Source: Diphasiastrum complanatum
Lineage: Eukaryota > Streptophyta > Lycopodiopsida > Lycopodiales > Lycopodiaceae
Length of the DNA: 64,000 bases
Reading direction: 5' to 3'
Assembly (NCBI GenBank): GCA_029204225.1
Contig: CM055098.1
Coordinates: 54,878,282-54,942,281, forward strand
Position 1 is the first letter of the stretch, and every line of letters starts with the position of its first letter. The notes under the pieces are model-generated. The model worked only from the letters and a program-made list of their open reading frames with translations. It was not told where the DNA came from and did no database searches. This document shows positions 46,500 through 57,096 of the stretch, one piece after another. Position numbers and translations under genes: made by a program.

Positions 46500-48015
46500 A
46501 AGCCCATTCCCATAATAATGTAGCCGAATTTCAATAGTCATCTGGAGGAGCAATGATGACTGGTACAAGTATGGAAATTTCCTCCCTCTACAACAGATGG
46601 AGCTTTATTGGTTGATAGACGATGGAATGTGATTTACACAACGTTGAAATCGTGGTTCTCCAAAATCTATACTGAGACGTTTTCAAGATGTCGACTTTTG
46701 GGCCAGCATCTGGAGTAGAACTGGTACAACGAATGCAACCAGGAAATGATCTATCGAGATCTTGGTATTGCTTTGATCATTTTCATCGAATTAAAGACTG
46801 GGTCACAATGGCAGCCCATGTCTACGACATACAGTACGAATCTATACATTTATAGTTGTCTCAATATTAGAGCAGTGTTTGTCTCATCCATTGTGTGCTT
46901 TGTTTTGCAGAAACTAGTCCATGCAAACTATTGCAATATGTGATATGAATGTTGAAGATGTTCAAGCACAAGTGTTATTTTGGGAGCTGTTGAATCGCAT
47001 TATGTCTAATCATTTGTGTGATCTAGTCACATTTCGAGGGTTTATGGCAGATGAGGCCCAAGCAAACTGGAATGTTGTGCGCATTGTTTATGGAAAGGAT
47101 GCTGACACACCGATGGTTGGAAAAGAAAGATCGTGTTTGTTTCATTTTATGGATAGTGTGACTAAGCACACTACAAAGTACATAAAACAACTGTCTAGAG
47201 ACAATCATATTGCTTTATGCTTTGCAGTGGAAAAATGCAACGGATCGTGATGCTGTAGATAGGATATACAATTAAATAACTGCATGGTGGAAATTGGGTA
47301 ATGCGTACGAGAACTGTTTGAACGAATTGGAGAGCTGGCTAGCATGGTGGAAAAATCGAATCCATAGATGGGGAAAATTTGTTGTTATGGTATGTTGTGT
47401 TTTTCTATGTAATTTGTTGCATTAAATTTGGTTTTTTTTTCAAATGGATATAATCAACAAGTCTGTGTGCCATAGATGATGGATCATGGTGATCAGGCAG
47501 AGGTGCCAACGACAAATCTGTCTGAGGTGGTCCACAATGTTTGTCAAAGAGTGGACAACTACAATTCTAAGCTGACAATTTAATGCAATATTGCAAAGTG
47601 CATGGGAGAAGTTTTTCTTGGCTGGCCAGTACATTGGTCAAGGACCCACCTTACAATTGCTAATGAGCCATCATGCACATGCAAAGATTTCTCCAGAAAC
47701 ATGTCCATGAAAAAGTACATACCTTGCAAGCATATGTATTTTGTGTACTTGCATGTCAAGGGGCTGGATGTGAATGAAAATATGTTCATACACCAGCCCG
47801 TCATTAGCTTGAAAGATCTTTTTCATGTATTTGCTTTTTCCTCAAAGGGTTTGTCTTATGTATAGGCAGAACTAGCTGATCCAAGATCAATTAGGAGTTG
47901 GTGACGAAGGGCATTTCAGAGGACAACACTGATTTGGCTTCCGATTTGGCGGAAAAGCAGCAGGAGGTCCTGAAACTTTTTTGGTCAGACCTTAAAGTTG
48001 ACTTTTAGAAGTCTA
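46500..48015 (+). pseudogene. MULE-type transposase remnant with SWIM zinc finger
   Basis: A run of open blocks split by apparent introns and stops. FHRIKDWVTMAAHVYDIQYE lies at about 46,775-46,840; MQTIAICDMNVEDVQAQ to FRGFMADEAQANWNVVRIVY, then GKERSCLFHF at 46,921-47,227; NELESWLAWWKNRIHRWGKF at about 47,320-47,395; a QAEVPTTNLSEVVHNVCQR block near 47,500. A SWIM finger (CTCKDF...PCKHMYFVYL) lies at 47,680-47,757. The core follows the pattern of MULE-derived transposase-like families with a C-terminal SWIM domain. In-frame TAA codons near 47,272 and 47,580 break it. A glutamate- and lysine-rich tail (SDLAEKQQEVLKLFWSDLKV) lies near 47,940-48,008. An abundant dispersed plant family is likely; a domesticated gene is less likely because of the stops. 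Confidence 0.65.
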
Positions 48016-48077
48016 AATTGCTCTATAAGCTTGTCATTGGGCCTCATTAAGGCGCTATAGGAGCAATTTTTGGCAAA

Positions 48078-48667
48078 ATGGCAGGATTGGGGGAATCCAT
48101 GCTTGGAGAAGCCAGTAAATTGGATGGGGTATCCAATTATAGCATTTGGAAATTCAAAATAAAAAGTATTTTCATGGAAAAAGAACTATGGGACATTGTC
48201 AGTGGGGTGGAACAATGGCCAACTACCACTCCAGCCGATATTCGTGCATTTGACAAAAGGGCGCAGAAGGCCTTATCCTTGATAAATTTGTCAGTGAAGG
48301 ATCATGTCATTGCCCACATTAGTGAAGCTGTATCAGCAAGAGGTGCTTGGGATGCACTCAAGACACAGTTTCAGATGGCGAACCCCTCTCGAATAATGTT
48401 TTTGAGGACCAAACTCATAAGTGTTCACATGGAGGAGAATGAGGGCATAGGGTCCTATTTTACACGAATATAGGAGTTACGAGACCAGTTGACAGCTATT
48501 GGAGAGCCAATAAGAGATGTTGAGCTAGTTCACACAGCTATGAATGGCCTATCCGAAAATTTCCAAATGTTTGCAAGTGGCATTGCTTCGAGGGAGAGGC
48601 TACCAATACTTGAAAATCTTCACGGCATCATCCTACAGGAGGAACAAAGACGTGAAGTGGTAAAAAC
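48078..48667 (+). pseudogene. Copia gag, interrupted by LTR insertion
   Basis: A UBN2-type gag: MAGLGESMLGEASKLDGVSN, YSIWKFKIKSIFMEKELWDI, ISEAVSARGAWDALKTQFQM, MNGLSENFQMFASGI and EEQRREVVKT. A TAG near 48,472 lies in the middle. At 48,668 the reading frame runs straight into the TGTTGG LTR of the next element, so this gag was the insertion target. The missing second half is not found after that element, whose 3' side is also cut. Its sequence differs from the gag at 49.3 kb, so it is a separate Copia family. Confidence 0.8.
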
Positions 48668-49276
48668 TGTTGGATTTATCTCCTCTACTCTCCTAAATCC
48701 CTTTTAATCTGCCCCCATTCATGTTGCATTTTTACTCACATTGTCGCACAGTCTGCATATTTACATGTAAATTCTCACAGGCGAAGAAAAGGCGAAAGAA
48801 TTGCAACACTGTGTTTTTACACGTATTTTGTGACAGGTGAAAAAGACGACATTGCCTTACAAAATGCCAAAGGTGCCCTAGGAAGCAAAGGCACCCTGTG
48901 AATCAAATCCAAAGGCATTTTGTCAGAGTGACGCACTTTTCGCATCTTCACCAACATTCACTTCAGCAAAGGCTGACGTCACACCCTTTTCACGCTCACC
49001 CCATGCAACTGTGCTAACGGATTTGACAACGACAGCAACCACCCACGATCTCCTACAGATAGCACATCCACTTTGTACTTTCTTCATCTGCACACTTGTA
49101 AAATGATGTATATATACTAAACACCATTTGCGTATTCAAGTGGATGAGAGAGATCAAGAGAACAAATGTGTGTAAAAATTAGCATCATAAGCTTATCAGA
49201 GAGACAAACGAAGTAGATGCCTTGCGCATTGATTCTTTATTTGTCAATTATAGGTTCATTCCTCTTACAGATTGAA
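48668..49276 (+). repeat. 5' LTR of plus-strand Copia, 3' part deleted
   Basis: It starts TGTTGGATTTATC and follows the minus-strand 1,091-bp LTR for about 606 bases, to CTTACAGATTGAA. The last 480 or so bases, the CCAACA end and the primer-binding site are absent. Gag starts ten bases later. A TATATATA box is at about 49,109. Confidence 0.85.
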
Positions 49277-49286
49277 ATTCTTCCAC

Positions 49287-52200
49287 ATGGATTCCCAAGG
49301 AAAAGCCAGTCCCATCATGGACAAACTTGATGGAGCCAATTACCATCTGTGGAAATTTAAGATGAAAATTGTATTAATGGCTAAAGAATTGTATGACGTT
49401 GTTACAGGTGCAGAAGGAAAACCCGAAGCAGACGACGCAACAATCACCAGATGGAAGCTGAATGATAGAAGGGCTTTCGCGCTGATGATCCTCAACATAA
49501 CAGATACTCAGATCGGCCACGTATCTGAGGCTCAGACATCGAAAGAAGTCTGGGACATCTTGAGCACACTATACGAAGTGCGAGATATAGCTTCCAAGCT
49601 ACATCTCAAGAAGAGGTTTTACTACCTCAAGATGACGAATGATGATTCCCTGCAGAATCACATCAATCAATTCAAGAACCTGCTAAGGCAAATGGCTAGT
49701 ATCGGATTTGTCATAGACGATCAAGACGTAGTGATGCATCTGCTTACAGGCTTGCCAAGCTCATACGATAGTTGGGTGATGATCATCATGACTCATCCAG
49801 AACTGACTCTTTTGAGAGTCATTACTATGTTGTTGCAGGAAGACACGCGGAGGAACGAAGCCTCAAGTTCCTCAGCTGATTCTCACGCCTTATACGCCAA
49901 CAAGAGCACAACTAAGCAGAAGAAGAAAAAAGGCCCGAAGCAATCAAAGCCAGACCAAAAACCAACACAGCACAAAGAACATTCGAATCCGCAGACGAAG
50001 AAGAAGCTGTCCTACAGATACTGCAAGCGAAACAACCATGAAATTCGAGACTGTCGGATACTGCAAGAGAAGAACCACAGCAAGGGGCAGTTGAATTAAG
50101 TGGAAAATGCAGCTGCAGAAGCTCCACAGCCTATTCAAAAAATGGATCATGATGTCTTCATGACCAGCCATCAAGGAGCATCCGACGACAGTTCTGGGTT
50201 CCTGAATTCCAGAGCCACTCATCACATGACTAGTCTCATTGGCTGTTTCGAGTCCTATACACCTTACCGTACCCAAAAATATGTTCACCTTGGCGACAAT
50301 AGCACACAAGCTATTAAAGGTGAAGATACTGTAAGATTAAGCTTTGCAAATGATCAGTCTAGGCTACTTTCTAAAGTCCTATATGTACCAAATTTGTCTA
50401 TGAATATGCTCTCTATAAGCAGAATCACAGATCTAGGACATAGAGTAGAATTCGAATGTGACCAGTGCAAAGTAGTTGATAGGACAGGCAAGATCCTAGC
50501 ACTCGGAAAGAGACATAGATACTTGTATAAATTAAGTCATTGCTTTTCTGCCTCTAGTCAGGTGCTCAGTAGTTCTATTCATGCAAATAAAAGTTTGCTT
50601 TGGCATTATAGACTTGGTCATTTGAATCATGCTGCTGTACTACAAATGTCTAGACAATCTATTGTTCTTGATCTCGATTATTCTCGTGATAAAGTTGAGT
50701 TACATGTCTGTCAAGACTATCTAGTTGGTGAACAGGCTAGGAAACCATTTAAATCAAGCCATCAGCATATTGCTAGAGGATTGTTAGGCATTGTACATTC
50801 AGACATTTGTGGCCCAATAAAAAATCCTTCACTAAAGAATGCCAAGTAATTTATAACTTATATTAATGAATTTTCCAGAAGGACTGTGGTGTACTTTATA
50901 AAGAAGAAATCAAAAGCTTTCAACTGCTTCAGAATCTTCAAGGAGCGTGCTGAAAAGGAGACTAGATGGACGATCAAGGCTCTAAGGTCAGACAATGGTG
51001 GAGAATATAGATCTATTGAGTTTAAGGAGTACTGCCAAAGCCAAGGCATTGAGCAGCAATTCATCACTCCTTACAGTCCTTAGTCTAATGGCTTAGCTGA
51101 GCAAAAGAACCGTACCCTGGTTGAATCTGCCAAATGTATGCTAGCGCATGCATCGTTGCCCAAGAGATTCTGGGCTGAAGTTGTCTCCACTGCAGCTTAT
51201 GTCCAGAACAGATGTTCGACCAAGGCCCTCTCTGGCAAGACACCCCACGAGGTGTGGATAGGCTCTAAGCCGTCTGTGAAAAACCTAAGAGTGTTTGGGT
51301 GCGTTGCCTACGTGAAGATCCCAAAAGACACGAGGAAGAAATTGGACTTCCAAGGTCTCAAGACCATTCTGATTGGATATACTTCATCTGATAATATATA
51401 CAAGCTGTATGATCCTGATACCTAGCAAATCTTGTATAGCCGAGATATAGTCTTTATCAAGGATCAGTTCGTCAACATCAAAGACAAGGATATTGCTCCA
51501 AGAAAACCTTCATCACCTGTCATTGACATGACAGTTCGAGCCTGTGGCTCAGGCGTGTCTATTGTCTACCCACTTCGTGACAATGAATCAAGCAAAGATA
51601 TTGCTACTACCCAGCAACAAGTCCCAGGAGTAGTTCATCAGTCGAATCCTCCTAGAAGATCAAGCTGAGTGCGCACCCAGCCCACAAGGTATATTCCTGA
51701 GTCTGCATGTCTCTTGATACAGGAACCGACTACAGTCGAAGAGGCACTTAGCCAACCAAACTTTGATCTCTGGAGAGAAGCTATGGATAGAGAATATTCC
51801 TCTTTAATCAAGAACCAGACGTGGTCATTAGTCGAAACTCCTATTGGCTGCAATATCATTGATTGCAAATGGATCTTTAAGATCAAATACAATGCTAACG
51901 GAGCAATTGATCGAAGGAAGGCAAGACTGGTAGCACGAGGATTCACTCAGATCCCAAACATTGACTACAACAAGACTTTCAGTCCAGTAGTCAAACATTC
52001 GTCGATCCGAATGCTCCTGTCTTATGCTGCAGCTGCCGACGTTGAAGTACATCAACTTGATGTACAAACAGCCTATCTGAATGGAGTTATACAAGAAGAT
52101 ATCTACATGATCCAGCCCAAAGGATACGTTCTGAAAGGTATGAAGAATCATGTCTGTAAACTCCACAAAGCACTATACAGCTTGAAACAGTCCGTTAGAG

Positions 52201-53312
52201 CTTGGTTTCAGAGGATCAACACATTTCTCATCGAACAAGGATTCAAACCAAGCATTGTTGATTGCAACGTCTATTGCAAGTCAGTGCAACAATCCTTCAT
52301 TATCATCACCTTATACGTGAACGGTACGTTGCTCTTTAGCAACAATACCAATATGGTCAAGGATTCGAAAGTAGATGCTATTTTCAGAGTTCAACATTAT
52401 TGATCTGGATGAAGCTCACTTCTGTCTGGGCATTCCAATCCACAAAGACAGAGCGAGACGACTGATTTACATCGCTCAACAAAGGTATCTTCACAATGTT
52501 CTTAATAGATACAATCTAATGAATTGTAAATTAGCTCACTCACCGATGGATCCAGGCCTGCATTTGTTGAAGGACCAATGTCCCCAGACCAAGCAGGAAG
52601 AGGAGCAGATGAGAGAGTATCCTTATCGATCGATACTTGGATCTCTCATGTATGCAATGTCTGTACAAGACTAGATATCTCTTTTGTAGTAAGCTCACTC
52701 AGCCAATATATGGCTAATCCTGACATTATCCATTGGAAGGCTCTCACAAGAGTCATGAGGTATATTTGAGCTAGCATGGACCAGTGCATCTGCTATGGAG
52801 ATGTCAACAACGACAATCTTCATCGGCTTAGTGGATATTCTGATGCAACCTAGGGAGGAGATGTAGACAATCGTAAGTCCACATCTGGATTTACATTCTT
52901 CTTCAGCGACGGTCCTATCTCATGAAACAGTCGTAAGCAAACCTCTATCGCACTTTTTTCTATAGAAGCAGAATACATTGCTACTTCTCAATCTATTAAA
53001 AAAGCGTTCTGGTTGAAAAATTTACTGTCAGATGTTAATCTGTATCAGTACATCCCTACAATTTTATTCTGTGATAATCAGAGTGCTATTGCCTTATCGG
53101 CCAACCCTAGATTTCACTCTAGGAGTAAGCACATTGAAATCAAATATCACTACATTAGGGGCAAAGTTCTCAACAAGGAGCTAAGCTTAATGTACTGTAG
53201 AATGCAGGACATGGTTGCAGATATATTCACAAAAGCATTAAGTGTTAATGCACACAACAAATTTTGTGCATTGCTTAGTCTGAAGATCAAGGCATTCACG
53301 AATCTAGATTAA
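49287..53312 (+). pseudogene. Copia gag-pol, plus copy of TGTTGG family
   Basis: Gag starts at ATG 49,287 (MDKLDGANYHLWKFKMKIVL) and ends at a TAA at 50,097. Its knuckle YRYCKRNNHEIRDC lacks the first cysteine. The protease site reads LNSRATHHMT instead of a D-S-G-A triad. The integrase zinc region WHYRLGHLNHAAV lacks the last cysteine (CQDY), with the core at 50,850-51,425 (RSDNGGEYRSIEF). The reverse transcriptase at 51,780-52,400 has YVNG where the minus copy has YVDD. RNase H follows (HIEIKYHYIRGK) and ends at 53,312. Stops lie near 50,848, 51,082, 51,423, 51,666, 52,672, 52,768 and 52,850, with a frameshift near 52,390. It cannot encode active enzymes. Confidence 0.92.
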
Positions 53313-53319
53313 GGGGGGG
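53311..53319 (+). other. Polypurine tract
   Basis: AAGGGGGGG directly before the 3' LTR start TGTTGG at 53,320. It is the same G7 tract seen next to the minus-strand LTR at 41,398-41,404. In the family it primes plus-strand DNA synthesis. Confidence 0.9.
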
Positions 53320-54105
53320 TGTTGGATTTATCTCTTCTACTCTCCTAAATCCCTTTTAATCTGCCTCCATTCATGCTGCATTTTTACTCACGTTGTTGCA
53401 CAGTCTGATATTTACATGTAAATTCTCACAAGCAAAGAAAAAGTGAAAGAATCGTGATACTGTATTTTTACACATATTTTGTGACAGGCAAAAAAGACAA
53501 AATTTTCTTACAAAATGCCAAAGGTGCCCTAGGAAGCAAAGGCACCCTGTAAATAAAATCCAAAGGCATTTCGTCAAAGTGACGCTCTTTTTGCATCTTC
53601 ACCAACGTTCACTTCAGCAAAGGCTGACGTCGCACCCTTTTCACGCTCACCCCATGCAACTGTGCCAACGGATTTGACAACGATAGCAGCCACCCACGAT
53701 CTCCTACAGACAGCACATCCACTTTGTGATTTTTTTATCTGCACACCTGTAAAATGATGTATATATACTGAACACCATTTGCGTAGTCAGGGGGATGAGA
53801 GAGATCAAGAGAACAAATGTGTGTAAATATAGCATCAGAAGCTTATCAGAGAGATAGACGAAGTAGATGCCTTGCGCATTGATTCTTTATTTGTCAGTAA
53901 TAGGTTCATCTCTCTTACAGATTGAATTAGCTTTGTAGAAGAGCATGCGGTTTCGTCCACTATTGTCTTGTGCCCTACTGCATTATTGACATGTATATTT
54001 GTTATACTTAATCTGATAACAACTTTTTGTTCTGCGTTTAGATTTGTGTCGATATTGCTATGCTTATTTTTCACATTGTCTAACTTATTTCCTATGTTTT
54101 CACTT
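53320..54105 (+). repeat. 3' LTR of plus-strand Copia, truncated
   Basis: It starts TGTTGGATTTATC. It tracks the 5' LTR for 600 bases with scattered substitutions, then continues into sequence (AGATTGAATTAGCTTTGTAG to about 54,080-54,105) found in the minus-strand full LTR but deleted from the 5' LTR. It ends without the CCAACA terminus where a LINE remnant begins, so no target-site duplication can be read. Confidence 0.85.
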
Positions 54106-54114
54106 ATGGGGACC

Positions 54115-54725
54115 TTGGACCTTTGAACACCTCCTCTTCTGAATGTGATAGTGATTGGCTCCTTAAGGCCCTAGATAAATCTAGTAAAATTTCTTATTCT
54201 TCTGTGTTTGCTGCTACCAAAGAACCGAATTTCACTTTTTCTTGGTTCAACTCCAAATGGGACCTTTCTGATTCTCCCCATCTATGGAAAGCCAAGTTTA
54301 ATTTAGACGCACTCACAAAATTAAAACTGGTAAACTTAGAGTCTTTTCTCTTAGAATATTTCAGTTGTCTCTTCCTGTTCGTGCTCAATATAGAGGAGAT
54401 GTTTCGCATGTTTGTTCAAAAAATTAGCAGATGAGAATGTGGCTTACCTTTTCTTCCATTGTTGTGCTCCTCTTTGGAAGTCAGTTACTGATCTTTTCAT
54501 TGCTCGTTTCCATAACAAATTCAAGAGATTCAGCCAGACAGACTTGCTATCAAATGACATTACTTTTGTTGATGATAAGATTAATAAGTTTTGGCAATGC
54601 ATTAGAATAATTACTCTATGGAACATTTGGCTTGAAAGGAATTGTAGGGAATTTGGGAATGGTGACTTTGTCATCTCCCTCCCTCTTCTTTTCAAAGAAG
54701 CAGATAAGCTTATGAGTCTTTGAGT
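54115..54725 (+). pseudogene. Non-LTR retrotransposon (LINE) C-terminal remnant
   Basis: The translation in two frames shows a reverse-transcriptase zinc-binding domain (zf-RVT) pattern: FNSKWDLSDSPHLWKAKFNL, then a frame change near 54,412, ENVAYLFFHCCAPLWKSVTD and IRIITLWNIWLERNCREF. The histidine and cysteine of the HLFFHC motif are present; the upstream cysteine pair is lost. The catalytic domains are absent. LINEs are commonly truncated at the 5' end, which fits. It touches the truncated Copia 3' LTR. Confidence 0.65.
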
Positions 54726-55389
54726 TTTTATTGTACTTTTGTAAAAAATCACTAATCGACGGTTACTTCTTTCAAGAGAAAAAAAATACTCTCTTTGCTT
54801 TTCAAAGAGAGGCAAGAATCCTACTAATGGAAAATCTTTTATCACTAGTAGAAAGCCAAATAAATTGGTCACACTTCCTTTGAAAGCCAAATGTTTTGAA
54901 GCCCCTTTGTAAATTCGGTATAGAATATGTTTTGAAAGGTTTACACTTAGCACACTTTTCATTTGAAAGGCAACATCTAGACCATCCTATTAGGTTGAAT
55001 GATATAAAAAATGACACCCCTTTTACTATGAGGATGGCATACTATTAGATTCTAAGCCTTGTGTGAATGATTGTAAGCAAAATATTGAATGAGTGGAGAA
55101 AGCCAGTTTTCAAAAAACTAAATAAGATACTGATTTCATTTTATACCCAAATTTAGTGTACATGTTAGACACTATACATTTTAACTAATCAAAGATAAAA
55201 CAATATTTTAATTGGAATGTTTTATGCTATCATGTAGCTAAGTTCAAAAACCTATAACCTCAAAACAAAAAGGTCAAATGCTAAATTTCCTATTGTAGTT
55301 GAGTTGGAGAAGAGTGTTCTTTGTGACAACAAATACCTATATGACCCATGTTTGAATTCCACTATGGATGGTAAAGCGGGATAAAAAGG
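54726..55389. other. AT-rich DNA, no recognised feature
   Basis: It may include the LINE 3' untranslated part. The 54,444-54,962 minus-strand open frame is antisense to the LINE and is not supported. No other signal seen. Confidence 0.4.
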
Positions 55390-55515
55390 GAGCTATGCTC
55401 AAAATGTTGTAGACATTATGTATATTGCTTCTTGGTTTCCAAGGGGAGGCTCAAACTTGAGACCAAAGAAACTTTGGATGTCAAGCTAACCAATTGAGCC
55501 AACCCCTTTGGGTCA
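55390..55515 (-). mobile_element. tRNA-derived SINE, copy 2
   Basis: On the minus strand, GGGGTTGGCTCAATTGGTTA (about 55,487-55,506) fits a tRNA A box and GGTCTCAAGTTTGAGCC (about 55,447-55,463) fits a B box. The spacing is tRNA-like and the pair could drive RNA polymerase III. A 70-base core is shared with the copy at 36.6 kb. The tail and target-site duplication are not clear. Confidence 0.65.
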
Positions 55516-55671
55516 TTATGTATATTGACTTAATGAAACCTATAAAGACTATAAATGTCTACTGAAAAGCTCATGTGAATGTTCTATTAGTTGGTCTTCC
55601 TATGTGGTGTGCTCACAAAAAATACAAGGTCCAATTGATGTGTTTGCATTTGTTCATTTTTTACGAGCATT

Positions 55672-55752
55672 GCTTGTCTTTTAGTGTGAACTTATGTGTC
55701 CCAAAAATGTGACTCACATTTTTGGGACACTTAAATTCACATAAAGGACAAG
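55672..55752. repeat. Long imperfect hairpin
   Basis: Arms GCTTGTCTTTTAGTGTGAA... and ...TTCACATAAAGGACAAGC flank a near-perfect inner stem built from TGTCCCAAAAATGTGA and its complement. About 36 of 40 positions can pair with a tiny loop. It could be a small foldback transposon or a hairpin RNA precursor. Confidence 0.8.
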
Positions 55753-55838
55753 CATACATAAGTCAAGCCAATTTTAGTAGACGACATGTCATCGTCAACT
55801 CCATGACAAATAAGACATGTCGAGAGACTTGACACATT

Positions 55839-55971
55839 GGAAGAACTAATTCCATTGCCTCCCAACCCATGACTCGTGAGCCTTTATGATATTTATAAAA
55901 TTTGGAAGAACTAATGTCATTGGCTCTCAACCCATGACTCTTGAGCCTTTATGATATTTGTATTAGCTTTG
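55839..55971. repeat. Tandem duplication, 65-bp spacing
   Basis: GGAAGAACTAAT starts at 55,839 and 55,904; both continue CAACCCATGACTC and TGAGCCTTTATGATATTT. It has no coding content. Confidence 0.85.
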
Positions 55972-56099
55972 CTACAATAGTGTAATTGTAAGCTATATTG
56001 ACGAATTATTGGAAAAGTTGGTTAGGTGACTTTGAGCATTATCTAGTCTTTTTTATTGTTTTAGTTCTTTTAAGATGTAATCTTTGCTCTCTTTTTAAA

Positions 56100-56514
56100 A
56101 GAAATTGGTGATTTGAATGCCCTCAATAAAGCAAGAGATTCTTGGGATACATTGGTCGCTATAATAGTTGTGAAGGGAAGAAAACACACACGTGGCATGT
56201 TGTGGTTGGTGATGAGGACCCTGATTGCACACCATAACAGGGCCTCACAAAAGTGCTTAATTTCAACCATCCATCTCCAACTACGTAGCAACTGCTATGT
56301 CAAGTATCCTTCATCTGACTGTTGGCTATCGTCTTGTAGTAGAAGCACAGGAAATGCTTCGGGTCTCCTTTGCCGATGAGATTAAAAAAATACAGGTTTT
56401 TTATAGTCTCAAATTGAAATTTCCCTTTTTTTCATTTTTCAAAGATTTTGAATTATTGTTCAATTTCAAGACTACACATGCCACATGGTGGCTGAATCGT
56501 GATGCTAATTAAAT
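56100..56514 (+). pseudogene. Unrecognised coding remnant
   Basis: Two overlapping open stretches, NALNKARDSWDTLVAIIVVK to about 56,379 and LTVGYRLVVEAQEMLRVSFA to 56,512 (ending TTHATWWLNRDAN). I cannot identify a family. They precede the DP promoter region and are probably part of a decayed transposon. Confidence 0.25.
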
Positions 56515-56739
56515 GGCCCTGTTATTCCTATTACATTGAATGCATACATATATATTTATTTAAATATACATATTTAATTGTTAAGTGAATATTTATAATA
56601 TACGTATAACTATCGTAAACAATAACAGAACTACGTACAAGAAAAAAGCAAAGTGCAAAAAAAAAAAGGAAAAATAATTTGTGCTTCATTTTTTAAAGCC
56701 TTAAAAAAAATAAAAAATCCAACATTAATTCTGTTCGAA

Positions 56740-56844
56740 GTGCACTCCACGTGGCGCGTATCTCAAGGGTCAAAACTCCAGCAACGCAAAGCGGGTCATA
56801 CGTGGGGTCACTTGCCTGCTATTTAGCGTGCGAGAGGGTCATCT

Positions 56845-56876
<32 letters not shown>

Positions 56877-56880
56877 GATA
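56740..56880 (+). promoter_or_regulatory. Putative DP promoter with G-box and CT tract
   Basis: A CACGTG G-box lies at 56,748-56,753 within CCACGTGGCGCG. A (CT)n tract at 56,850-56,876 precedes the presumed leader exon; such tracts are frequent in plant core promoters and 5' leaders. No E2F-type TTTSSCGC site is evident. The transcription start is inferred only from gene position. Confidence 0.4.
56850..56876 (+). repeat. (CT)n microsatellite at DP 5' end
   Basis: About 13 CT units immediately before the likely transcribed leader. Confidence 0.9.
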
Positions 56881-57096
56881 GAGCTGGAGCTGGAGCTTTT
56901 GTAGCTATGGCGATCGAGCGACGACGCCATTTCCTCCTCTCTTAGCTATTGTTTCTTCTGCATCTAGTAGAGCTGCTGTGGCCGATTTGCGAGGCCTGGA
57001 GCGAGGTGGGAGGATCGGATCTGTTGAAGGAGGCTCATGGTTTTGAAGCCGGGTTGGTGGGGATGGATTATCCGCGGCGTTGTTGGTTGCCACACT
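56880..57096 (+). other. Putative DP 5' leader exon with short uORF
   Basis: GC-richer than its surroundings and ends at a good donor (CACACT, then GTAAGT at 57,097). An ATG at 56,907 opens a 12-codon uORF (MAIERRRHFLLS, TAG at 56,943). No frame from this exon joins in phase with the DP frame of the exon at 58,570, so it is best read as untranslated. Confidence 0.45.

Noticed and set aside
49272-49286. Non-ATG start five codons before gag
   Set aside because: The ATG at 49,287 fits the gag N terminus, and the preceding bases are LTR remnant.
49260-49290. Spliced-RNA origin of the LTR-gag junction
   Set aside because: The full-length LTR has no GT donor at the break after CAGATTGAA, so a plain deletion is simpler.
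54444-54962. 172-residue minus-strand open frame
   Set aside because: Antisense to the LINE zinc-binding remnant and without a recognisable domain.
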